Below, in pieces: positions 35,645 through 42,995 of a stretch of 60,633 nucleotides of DNA. Position 1 is the first letter of the stretch, and each line of letters starts with the position of its first letter. The notes beneath the pieces were generated by a model. That model saw only the letters and a program-made list of their open reading frames with translations. It did not search any database and was not told where the DNA came from. Both the position numbers and the translations under genes were made by a program. This DNA is from Bacteroidales bacterium (lineage in GTDB: Bacteria; Bacteroidota; Bacteroidia; Bacteroidales; VadinHA17), in assembly GCA_025454815.1 (NCBI GenBank), contig JALONR010000035.1:1-60633 (forward strand), in the 5' to 3' direction.

Positions 35645-36658
35645 CTACTGGCTTTCGCCACGGATTATTTTCCTGAACTCTGTAATCAGCTCTGCCAGCG
35701 GATAACCTTTTTCCTGAAAAGCATCCTCAATGGTTGACTGTCTATAGATCTCCTTAAACGTTTCAATGCCCGTCTTCTCAATTACGAATCTGGTAAAAAC
35801 ACCCGATACTGGGTACATCAGGGGTATGGAATAAAACCGGTAATCCGGGCCAACAATGATCTCTTCTGTAAGCAGATCGATGTTCGCCCTGGCGGAATCG
35901 AGGTCAGCGGAATAGCTGCTGCTATCAGTCAGATAACCAGTATATACGGCAAAACCTTCACAAAAGAAACTGTTCGACTGAACTCCGATCTTGCGCCCTA
36001 TGATGGTATGTGCCAGTTCAAAGTTGAAATGCCTGGTTGCAACCGGTATAAAGTATGACTTGCGCATCTGGTCGATATTGTTTACCCGGGGCTCGTTTGT
36101 AATGTTGGAGCAGTAACCGCTCAGGTAGAGGTCCATACCTCTGAATATGTAAAGCGTGAAATACCCTGCCGCCAGGTTGGCGTACTGATGTGGGATTAGT
36201 TTTGAGTTGCGGCAGGTATACAACCTGCTAGCTTCATCGTTAAGGTAAAAGAAGGAATCAGTGGGTCGGGTAAACTGTTCGCCGTTGAACATAAATCCCC
36301 CTTTGACCTGTTTAACCGGAATGTTCTGCATGCCTGCATGCTGAAAATCACAAAAGGGGCCGTAATACTGGATATTGCCCATTTCATCATTTATCGTTAT
36401 CTCAGTTTCTTTTTTGTATATATAAACCGGTTTTTTCTGATATTGATCCCAGAAAACATAGTTTTCGATATCCGTCTTTTCCTGGTCAGTGATATCATAA
36501 TCATGAGGTACAACAACCAAAAGTGTATCCACATTGTGGAATGCAAGGGTGCCTGTATAGTTCTCGTCTCCTGTGATATAAGTATCTGTCTGTGCCTTCA
36601 TATGGCAGCAGCAGAATATTGAAATCCACAGTATCCAAAGTATTGTCAGTTTTCTCAT
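35645..36658 (-). CDS. Exported gluzincin-like protein with a broken zinc motif
   Basis: 337 residues from the Met at 36658, which precedes a signal peptide (LTILWILWISIFCCCHMKA). The distal part has FNFELAHTIIG, then FFCEGFAVYTGY 15 residues on. This resembles the HExxH...E-G-x-A-x-Y pattern of peptidase MA/M1-like proteins, but the first His is Phe, so zinc binding should fail. The protein may be a non-catalytic relative that binds peptide or partner. No closer family recognised. It is divergent from the MBL fusion gene at 37012. Confidence 0.6.
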   Translation of the reverse strand: MRKLTILWILWISIFCCCHMKAQTDTYITGDENYTGTLAFHNVDTLLVVVPHDYDITDQEKTDIENYVFWDQYQKKPVYIYKKETEITINDEMGNIQYYGPFCDFQHAGMQNIPVKQVKGGFMFNGEQFTRPTDSFFYLNDEASRLYTCRNSKLIPHQYANLAAGYFTLYIFRGMDLYLSGYCSNITNEPRVNNIDQMRKSYFIPVATRHFNFELAHTIIGRKIGVQSNSFFCEGFAVYTGYLTDSSSYSADLDSARANIDLLTEEIIVGPDYRFYSIPLMYPVSGVFTRFVIEKTGIETFKEIYRQSTIEDAFQEKGYPLAELITEFRKIIRGESQ

Positions 36659-37011
36659 GGCTACTTTTTTGAATATCAGCTGCACAATTCATCCCATGGC
36701 CTCAATGCTGTCATCTGCACCGGTAACAGGATTACCAGGCAACAAAACTACAGTGCTTCCCTACGGAAGGAAAAAGTAAAGTGACAGAGGTGTAAAAAAG
36801 GAGCGTGAAAGCATAGATTTCCGGGTGTAACGTGAGGCTGCCGGGAATTAGGCCTGGGTACGGGCATCAATTCCCGGTTTGTCATAGGGCATGATACCAT
36901 TTTGCCGGTCTTTTGTTTGAATGGAATTAAACCCTCGTTGTCGCGGAAGTGTTTCCGGATGACGCAAGGGTTATTGATGATTCAGTAATAGGACTATCAG
37001 TAAAACCAGGC
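36659..37011. other. Divergent intergenic region
   Basis: 353 nt between divergent genes, without coding potential that I can support. It holds a 9-bp inverted repeat (36841-36877). No TAnnTTTG promoter was found on either strand. Confidence 0.5.
36841..36877. repeat. 9-bp inverted repeat between divergent genes
   Basis: CCGGGAATT (36841-36849) and AATTCCCGG (36869-36877), perfect arms with a 19-nt gap. About centred between the divergent starts at 36658 and 37012; could be a shared operator or an RNA stem. Confidence 0.4.
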
Positions 37012-39108
37012 ATGAAAAAACTCACCTTCTTTTTCCTTTTCACCTTCTTACCCTCTGCCGGCTTGCTTGCAGTAAACCCTTCCGATCATTTCGCCATCAT
37101 GACCTTTGTCTCCTCCGGGGAGCAGGAGAGGTCAGTAAAAGCCATGATCAAGAGCATACGGGATAATGCCGCCGAATACCGCAACTGCACGGTTTATGTT
37201 GTCCTGGCTCAGCCGGATGAAATAACCGGCAACTCCCTGAACGGCGAAAACGTGGTATTGCTCAGGCCTGAAGTGAACCCGGTCTTCCTTGATTACCCCC
37301 TGGCAATAAAGGCTTTTGCAGCCTCATATGTAGAACAGGAGGTGAAAACAAAGGTCCGGACTCTTGTCTGGCTTGATCCGGGAGTGATCATACTGAACTC
37401 ACCTGAGGCTCTTGATCTGGAAGGCAGATATGATGTCTCCACAAGACCGGTATCCCTGGTCAATAATATCGGACTGCCTCCCGGTGCTGAACCAAATGAT
37501 TTCTGGCTCCCGATTTATAAAGCGAACAAACTGGACCATAGAACTGTCCGGACCATCGAAACAGTTGTGGATGCCATACAAATACAGCCTTATTACAACT
37601 GCGAGATATACTCGGTAAATCCGGTGAAGGGTATTTGCAGGGAATGGGCTCAACAGCTTGAAGGACTACTGCGCGACGAAAGCTATCAGAAAAACAGCTG
37701 TACCACGCCGCAACGAAGACTTTTCCTCCACCAGGCTGTATTAAGCGGTATTATAGCCTCGCGGGTCAAACCAGGCAGGATTAAGGCACTGCCGTTAACC
37801 TCATCCTACCCGTTCAACCAGCATGACAGGCTTGCCGGGGTGAAGAAGGTGTCATCACTTAACGAATTGTCTGCTGTTATCTTCGATTATGCATGGAGCA
37901 GCAATCCGGGGTGGATGGATAAAATAAGAGTTGACGAACCATTAAGGGGCTGGCTGTTCAATACATACCTTGAATACCTGCAATTAAATGAAAATCTCTA
38001 CAGGATAGAGGGCTCGTGCAACTCCTACCTGGTCACCACCAGCAGGGGCAGTGTGCTGATTGATCCGGCAGGTGCCTCTGTTGCTCCGGATTTCTTTCAA
38101 AAAGTCATTGAAAAGTATCCTTTGAAGGCAATTCTTTTGACCCATGCCCACCAGGACCATTCCGATGACATTGCTCGATGGCGCGATGGAAAGGATATAC
38201 CTGTGATTGCACAACGGGAGTACCCTTCATTATTTGAATACCAGGATGAACTGGCTCCGTTTTTTTCCAGGAGAAATGCCATCTGGTCCCGGAAACCGGT
38301 TCCAGCAGAGGTGGTAATTAAGCCTGACTCACGGCATGAACCCACCGTTCTATTTACTGATAATTATACATATGAGCTGGGAGGGATTCATTTCAACATG
38401 ATCCACACACCGGGAGAGACTCCTGAACATACTACCATATGGATTCCTGAACTTTCAGTTGTCCTGACCGGCGACAATTACTATGAATATTTCATAAATA
38501 ACTCTACCTTCCGGGGTACCATGATAAGGCCGTTTAAAGGATATATTCATGCTCTCGACACTGCTCTTTCGTTTAAGCCGGATCTGTTTCTGCCGGGACA
38601 TGGTTCACCTGTGGAAGGCAGCGAAGAAATTATCAGAACGGTCGGAAGGTTTCGTGACGGTCTGAAGTACATCCTGGCTGAAACAATCAAGGGTATCAAT
38701 GAGGGCCGCGATCTCTGGTCGCTGATGCAGTCTGTCAGGGTTCCGCCGGAGTATGGGTTTGCAGAATATTACGGTAAGGTTGAATGGTCTGTAAGAGGTA
38801 TCTGGCAGGAGTATGTGGGCTGGTTTGATGAGAACCCTGCTTCAATGTATCCTGTTCCTGCCCAGGCTCTCTATTCCGATATAGCTGACCTGGCCGGGAC
38901 TGAAAAACTTCTGAGGAAAGCTTCGGAATACCTGGGAATGAAGGAATACGTGAAAGTGCTACACATTACAGACCTGATTCTAACAGGTGAACCGGCAAAT
39001 AAACCTGCCCGGGAAGCAAGACTTAAAGCCCTGGAATCACTGCGGGCACAAACAAATAACTATATCGAGCAGATATGGCTCGATAATGCGATAAAAGCCT
39101 GCAGATGA
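37012..39108 (+). CDS. Fusion of GT-A-like domain and alkylsulfatase-type MBL domain
   Basis: 698 residues with a signal peptide (MKKLTFFFLFTFLPSAGLLAV). Residues about 20-300 look like a nucleotide-sugar or glycosyltransferase-type alpha/beta domain (FAIMTFVSSGEQERSVKAMI, VRTLVWLDPGVIILN), a weak call. Residues about 335-560 are a metallo-beta-lactamase fold with THAHQDHSDD, HTPGETPEHT, LTGDNYYEY and PGHGSP. After it, YGKVEWSVRGIWQEYVGWFD with NPASMYP matches the dimer region of alkylsulfatase-type proteins (SdsA/YjcS). The Met at 37012 precedes the signal; the frame opens earlier but without coding character. Substrate unknown. Confidence 0.75.
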   Translation: MKKLTFFFLFTFLPSAGLLAVNPSDHFAIMTFVSSGEQERSVKAMIKSIRDNAAEYRNCTVYVVLAQPDEITGNSLNGENVVLLRPEVNPVFLDYPLAIKAFAASYVEQEVKTKVRTLVWLDPGVIILNSPEALDLEGRYDVSTRPVSLVNNIGLPPGAEPNDFWLPIYKANKLDHRTVRTIETVVDAIQIQPYYNCEIYSVNPVKGICREWAQQLEGLLRDESYQKNSCTTPQRRLFLHQAVLSGIIASRVKPGRIKALPLTSSYPFNQHDRLAGVKKVSSLNELSAVIFDYAWSSNPGWMDKIRVDEPLRGWLFNTYLEYLQLNENLYRIEGSCNSYLVTTSRGSVLIDPAGASVAPDFFQKVIEKYPLKAILLTHAHQDHSDDIARWRDGKDIPVIAQREYPSLFEYQDELAPFFSRRNAIWSRKPVPAEVVIKPDSRHEPTVLFTDNYTYELGGIHFNMIHTPGETPEHTTIWIPELSVVLTGDNYYEYFINNSTFRGTMIRPFKGYIHALDTALSFKPDLFLPGHGSPVEGSEEIIRTVGRFRDGLKYILAETIKGINEGRDLWSLMQSVRVPPEYGFAEYYGKVEWSVRGIWQEYVGWFDENPASMYPVPAQALYSDIADLAGTEKLLRKASEYLGMKEYVKVLHITDLILTGEPANKPAREARLKALESLRAQTNNYIEQIWLDNAIKACR

Positions 39109-39168
39109 AGGCCGGCTTAAAGACAGTCCCATGTTCATTGCACCAGGCATGCCTAAAAAAGTAATAAA

Positions 39169-39642
39169 ATGAAAACCGGATTCCTTGTCCTGTGTAGCAT
39201 CCTGCTCTGTTTCTCCTGTAAAAGAGATGTTGATAAGGAGGAGCTTGAGGCAGAACTTCTGACACTTCATCAGAATCTGATCAGGGCTCATCTCACCAAT
39301 GATCCCGGGTTGTCTGTACAAAACCTTTCGGAAAACTTTGCTTCAGTCAAAAACGGAAATATTACATTTCCCGACCGGGAGGAGATTCTCTCCGGCATTA
39401 CTGACTATGTCAGCAATACAACATTCTCAGAGTATCGCGACCTTCAGGAACCGGTTGTAGGTCTCTCTGAAGACGGGACAGTTGGCTGGATTATTGCCAG
39501 GGTTTCTGTCAGCGGGATCAGGAAGCTGAATGACGGTACCACACGTGAAGTATCCTTTATCTGTTCATGGATGACATTATACAGGAGGATTCAGGGCTCA
39601 TGGGTCACTGAAGCAGAGGTATCCACCTTTGGTTCCGATTAA
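39169..39642 (+). CDS. SnoaL/DUF4440-like lipoprotein
   Basis: 157 residues. Lipobox ILLCFSCKRD near residue 17, then a single NTF2-like domain: helix ELEAELLTLHQNLIRAHLTND, strands GTVGWIIARVSVSG and FICSWMTLYRRIQGSWV. These small cone-shaped folds bind ligands or catalyse isomerisation. It lies 60 nt downstream of the MBL fusion gene and just before a broken paralogue, so the two arose by tandem duplication or co-selection. Function unknown. Confidence 0.75.
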   Translation: MKTGFLVLCSILLCFSCKRDVDKEELEAELLTLHQNLIRAHLTNDPGLSVQNLSENFASVKNGNITFPDREEILSGITDYVSNTTFSEYRDLQEPVVGLSEDGTVGWIIARVSVSGIRKLNDGTTREVSFICSWMTLYRRIQGSWVTEAEVSTFGSD

Positions 39643-39763
39643 ACTTATGGTCTGGAATGCATTGCACGGGATTTAAATCCGATCATCAGTATGGAGAGAA
39701 AGGTGGTGCATCATGAGATACATTGAAAAACAACTGAATTGTATTAGCACAAAATCAACAGCC

Positions 39764-40158
39764 ATGAAAACAGCTTGCTTATTTCTTACCGGGCTCCTCA
39801 TCCTGGTCTCCTGTAACAGGGGCAACCGGGAAATGCAGAAGTTTGACCCTGTTGCTGAAAGGGCAATGGTGGAACAGACAATCCGCAATAACCTGGGCTG
39901 GGCACCCACAAAGGACTTTGAGCTGCTGGAGTCAACGATCTGGCTCGACTCCACGTACCTGGTTGTAAATCCAACAGACATCTTCGGATAAACTTCTCAA
40001 AAACAGGAGATGTTGCATGGTTCTATTGTCATCTCAACGACTGGAACACATGGAAGGGGCAGCCGGCAAACTGGGAGAATGCAAGATGGACAGGTGTTCT
40101 TGAAAAGATTGAAGGAGCCTGGAGGATCAGGCAAATGCACTTCTCATATGCCCGCTAG
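39764..40158 (+). pseudogene. SnoaL/DUF4440-like lipoprotein with internal deletion
   Basis: The first frame gives a lipoprotein signal (GLLILVSCNRG) and VVNPTDIFG before a stop at about 39991. A second frame then continues with INFSKTGDVAWFYCHLNDW and GVLEKIEGAWRIRQMHFSYAR to a stop at 40158. Joined they form a SnoaL-like domain lacking about 25-35 central residues between the YLVVNP and FSKTGDVAWF strands. An out-of-frame deletion near 39985 explains it. The upstream neighbour is the intact family member. Confidence 0.75.
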
Positions 40159-40203
40159 CACAGCTCTCGGGCATACATGCCCGGCGTTCCGGCCCCGGAA
40201 TCC

Positions 40204-40286
40204 TTATTTCAACACAACATCCAGGTACACCGAATGCCTGCCTTAGGTGTCAAAGAATGGCTTGTACACCACTCCGTCAATGGTGA
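40204..40286 (-). pseudogene. Relic of the 3' end of a second GH127 gene
   Basis: The minus strand reads FTIDGVVYKPFFDT-stop-GRHSVYLDVVLK-stop. The intact GH127 gene at 56870 ends FTIDGVVYKPFFDTYGRHS then VYLDVTLK. DNA identity to 56870-56955 is very high, with few differences over about 80 bp. A stop replaces Tyr. No further GH127 sequence is present upstream (40287 onward). Confidence 0.85.
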
Positions 40287-40612
40287 ACAAAACTCATGCA
40301 TTGATTTGAATATGATTTCTAATGCAAATGTCTTTATTATAGTAGGGTTAAATCTACCATAACTGGTCATACCGACCCATATTATTCTTTATGTATAACT
40401 GCCTCTTAAGACTGTAGTTTATTTTTTTTTACTTTTTTGAACCCTGGCCTGAACAAATGAAAATAAACTTGACTTCTGAATATTAATCATTTAAATTTGT
40501 GCATGTGAATGTCTGTACGGGTTTAGACTTTAGCGCCTTCTATCTTGATTATTCAGGATGTGAAGGGTGATTAAGTTTTGGATTTATAGCTGCTGTCTGT
40601 TCTTCGGGAAAA
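40287..40612. other. AT-rich intergenic region
   Basis: 326 nt with no gene. AT-rich compared with its surroundings. It holds the promoter candidate at 40469-40499. A small GTAG/CTAC stem lies near 40344-40360. No protein relic beyond the GH127 fragment at 40204. Confidence 0.5.
40469..40499 (+). promoter_or_regulatory. Promoter candidate for the HTH-MBL cluster
   Basis: -33 TTG (40469-40471), 20 nt, -7 TAAATTTG (40492-40499). Predicted leader about 105 nt before 40613. Confidence 0.5.
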
Positions 40613-40855
40613 ATGGACAAACCTGTTACGGCAAGAGAGAGGGAGATTCTTGAGCTGATCTCACAGGGCTTCTCCACCAAGGAGATTGCTTTAAGACTGT
40701 TTATTTCAGAAGAGACAGTGAAATCTCACCGTCACCACCTGTTCAACAAATTCTCAGCACGGAATTCCCCGCATCTTATACAGAAGGCCCTGAATGAAGG
40801 GATCATAAATGAGGGTAATACCTCCTCCTCCGACGAGAATCACCCAAAAGGGTGA
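40613..40855 (+). CDS. LuxR-type HTH mini-regulator
   Basis: 80 residues. A LuxR/NarL DNA-binding domain with no receiver: LTxRE-type opening VTAREREILELISQGFSTKEI, recognition helix FISEETVKSHRHHLFNKF. It lacks the usual Pro-Leu-Thr start but is otherwise complete. The missing sensor domain means it is either always active, controlled by a partner, or what remains of a longer regulator. It precedes the TM-MBL-peptidase genes by 90 nt and may control them. Confidence 0.85.
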   Translation: MDKPVTAREREILELISQGFSTKEIALRLFISEETVKSHRHHLFNKFSARNSPHLIQKALNEGIINEGNTSSSDENHPKG

Positions 40856-40946
40856 TTGACTTTACCTGCTGGCAGGCAGAACTTTATCTTCTGAAACCGG
40901 GCTCACAATAAATACACGAGTCATCCACAATTAAAGATATGGTATT

Positions 40947-41381
40947 ATGGAGGCTAAAGAGAATGCAGCATCCTTAATCGAGCTTGGCAATGCCAGGTTT
41001 GATAAGTACAAGCAGACACGCGAACTTCAGTTCAAGGTAAATATCGCGCTGTGGACCCTGATTGTGCTTGTCGGGTCCCGAAGTGAACTAACCTTCGGCC
41101 TTTCATCCATGACCGATTATCTCTTCTTTGGACTGATAGTACTGGTAGTCGTCCTGGGCCACTATTTTTTCTGGCTTAAACCACTGTCAGAATCGATGGC
41201 CCGTGACAATGCAAGAGCACTTGATCTTCATAAACAGGCAGAAAACATTATCAACAATACATCCGATAAGCCTGAACGCAGTCTGGAGGAAATCAAAAAT
41301 TGTTATCGCACCATGAATCTCTTTCTCTCGGGGATCACTCTGATTCTTCTGGTCCTGCTTGGAATTTTCCTCGCTCTCTGA
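40947..41381 (+). CDS. Small three-TM membrane protein
   Basis: 144 residues. A short N-terminal helix, two membrane helices (about 30-45 and 58-77: LIVLVVVLGHYFFWL), a cytosolic helical segment (LSESMARDNARALDLHKQAEN and on), and a third membrane helix at the C-terminus (LFLSGITLILLVLLGIFLAL). No family recognised. The shape resembles small membrane subunits paired with enzymes in accessory systems. It is upstream of the MBL protein by 73 nt and probably in the same operon. Confidence 0.7.
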   Translation: MEAKENAASLIELGNARFDKYKQTRELQFKVNIALWTLIVLVGSRSELTFGLSSMTDYLFFGLIVLVVVLGHYFFWLKPLSESMARDNARALDLHKQAENIINNTSDKPERSLEEIKNCYRTMNLFLSGITLILLVLLGIFLAL

Positions 41382-41454
41382 ACTGATTGGTAACCGAAAT
41401 ACACCAACATTATTACCTGGCAATCGCTGTTGCCGGAAAACAAAAAAACTTATT

Positions 41455-42936
41455 ATGGCAACCGTAAAATACCTGAAAACAGAGACATCCCGGTTGTACT
41501 CAGATACCGGAAGCAATAAGGTAAAGATTGACCTCCTGTGGGGCGACAGGGTTGAAATTCAACCCGAAAATCCCGTTAACGGCAGGGTCAGTGCCAGAGC
41601 GAGGGGTCAGGAGGGCTATGTGAAGCTTTCTGATCTTGGAGATGACAGACTCCTTGAAGTATATTTCATTGATGTAGGCCAGGGAGACTCCGTTCTGGTT
41701 GTTACTCCTGATGGCAGACATATACTGGTTGATGGCGGGTATAAACGTAAGGCACAAAATCACGGGAAAAGTGCGGCTGATTTCGTCGACTGGAAATTTT
41801 TCAAGGATTACGGAAGGAATCGGATCAAACTTGATTGTATGGTCTCATCTCACTGTGATACTGATCATTACGGCGGACTATGGGACCTGGTTAACCCCGG
41901 GGGGAAGGGCGAACTCGATTGCAGGGAAGGGGTTGAGATTTTGCATTATTATCATCCCGGCGTGGCATGGTGGAAGAAAGCGGGAGGGAAAAAATTTGCA
42001 GGAGCAACAAGCAAAGGCTATATCACTGACCTGATGGAGGATTCCAAATCGGTCAAAGAAGGTTTGAAGGCAGGTGCAGCCCCGGAACTGGCAGGTGAGT
42101 GGGCTGACTTCCTGCAATGTCTTGTAGATCTGAGTGTCCCTATTTCGAGGCTATCATTTGTTCCAGAGGAAGGTATCGGTTTTCTTCCGGGTTTCGATGA
42201 CCCTGACGGTGTTGCCGTCAGGGTCATCGGGCCTGTTGAGACGATGGTGAACGGGAAGCCTGCACTAAAGGATTTCGGAAACGATTCACAGAATACCAAC
42301 GGAAATTCGCTGGTCTTCAGAATAGATTACGGCAGAGCACGTATACTGGTCGCAGGCGATCTGAACAAAGCCAGCCAGCAATATCTTCTCCAGGAGTATA
42401 AAGGCAAAAGGCTGGAATTTGCCGCCGACGTGTTCAAATCATGCCATCATGGCAGCGACGACTGCTCAATGGAATTCCTTGAGACAGTCCATGCCTCTGC
42501 CAGTGTCATTTCATCAGGTGATAATGAGACTCATTCACATCCCCGGCCTAATATTGTAGCAGCATGTGGCGCCACCGGCTTCAGGAAGATCCAAAACGAT
42601 GAGATGATTACTCCGCTGGTTTTCTGTACTGAAGTATCAAGGAGTGTCCGGATGGCAGACCCGTATGAGGTTGATTATAAAGGATACCCGTTGAACGGGG
42701 AGAGTATTGACATCAAACTCCTTGATGAAACCAGGACAGACATCTGGTTTGAAAGGATAACATCTCCGGGACTAAAACCCTCAAAAAAGAAGAAGCCAAT
42801 GAATCAGGTACACATAGTTGACGGCCTGGTCTACGGTCTTGTAAATGTACGCACAGACGGCAACACCATCCTCTGCGCTACCCTGAATGAAGGTAAAAGC
42901 AAATGGGAGATAAAAAAGTTCCAGTCAAGGTTCTGA
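41455..42936 (+). CDS. SH3-like plus ComEC-type metallo-beta-lactamase protein
   Basis: 493 residues. An N-terminal SH3b-like module (1-62: ETSRLYSDTGSNKVKIDLLWGD) precedes a ComEC/Rec2-type MBL domain: VYFIDVGQGDSVLVV, metal motif HCDTDH (133-138), ILVAGDLN, CHHGSDDCS and SSGDNETHSHP. This domain in ComEC degrades DNA strands; here it has no membrane channel. The C-terminal 60 residues are a small beta domain. The start at 41455 follows the three-TM gene. A perfect 15-bp hairpin lies inside the gene. Nuclease or phosphodiesterase activity is likely, the target unknown. Confidence 0.82.
   Translation: MATVKYLKTETSRLYSDTGSNKVKIDLLWGDRVEIQPENPVNGRVSARARGQEGYVKLSDLGDDRLLEVYFIDVGQGDSVLVVTPDGRHILVDGGYKRKAQNHGKSAADFVDWKFFKDYGRNRIKLDCMVSSHCDTDHYGGLWDLVNPGGKGELDCREGVEILHYYHPGVAWWKKAGGKKFAGATSKGYITDLMEDSKSVKEGLKAGAAPELAGEWADFLQCLVDLSVPISRLSFVPEEGIGFLPGFDDPDGVAVRVIGPVETMVNGKPALKDFGNDSQNTNGNSLVFRIDYGRARILVAGDLNKASQQYLLQEYKGKRLEFAADVFKSCHHGSDDCSMEFLETVHASASVISSGDNETHSHPRPNIVAACGATGFRKIQNDEMITPLVFCTEVSRSVRMADPYEVDYKGYPLNGESIDIKLLDETRTDIWFERITSPGLKPSKKKKPMNQVHIVDGLVYGLVNVRTDGNTILCATLNEGKSKWEIKKFQSRF
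42195..42229. repeat. Perfect 15-bp hairpin inside the MBL gene
   Basis: CGATGACCCTGACGG (42195-42209), loop TGTTG, CCGTCAGGGTCATCG (42215-42229). Perfect pairing of 15 bp, within codons for FDDPDGVAVRVIG. Such a stem inside coding DNA is not expected by chance. Confidence 0.9.
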
Positions 42937-42995
42937 GATATGCTCTGACTGAAACCGGTTTTTCTAAGTACTGGTAACACTTAAAAAACTAACAC

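Noticed and set aside
40613..40855. Reading the LuxR-type HTH as a relic of a NarL regulator
   Set aside because: No receiver remains can be found upstream, and the HTH is complete, so it was kept as a gene.
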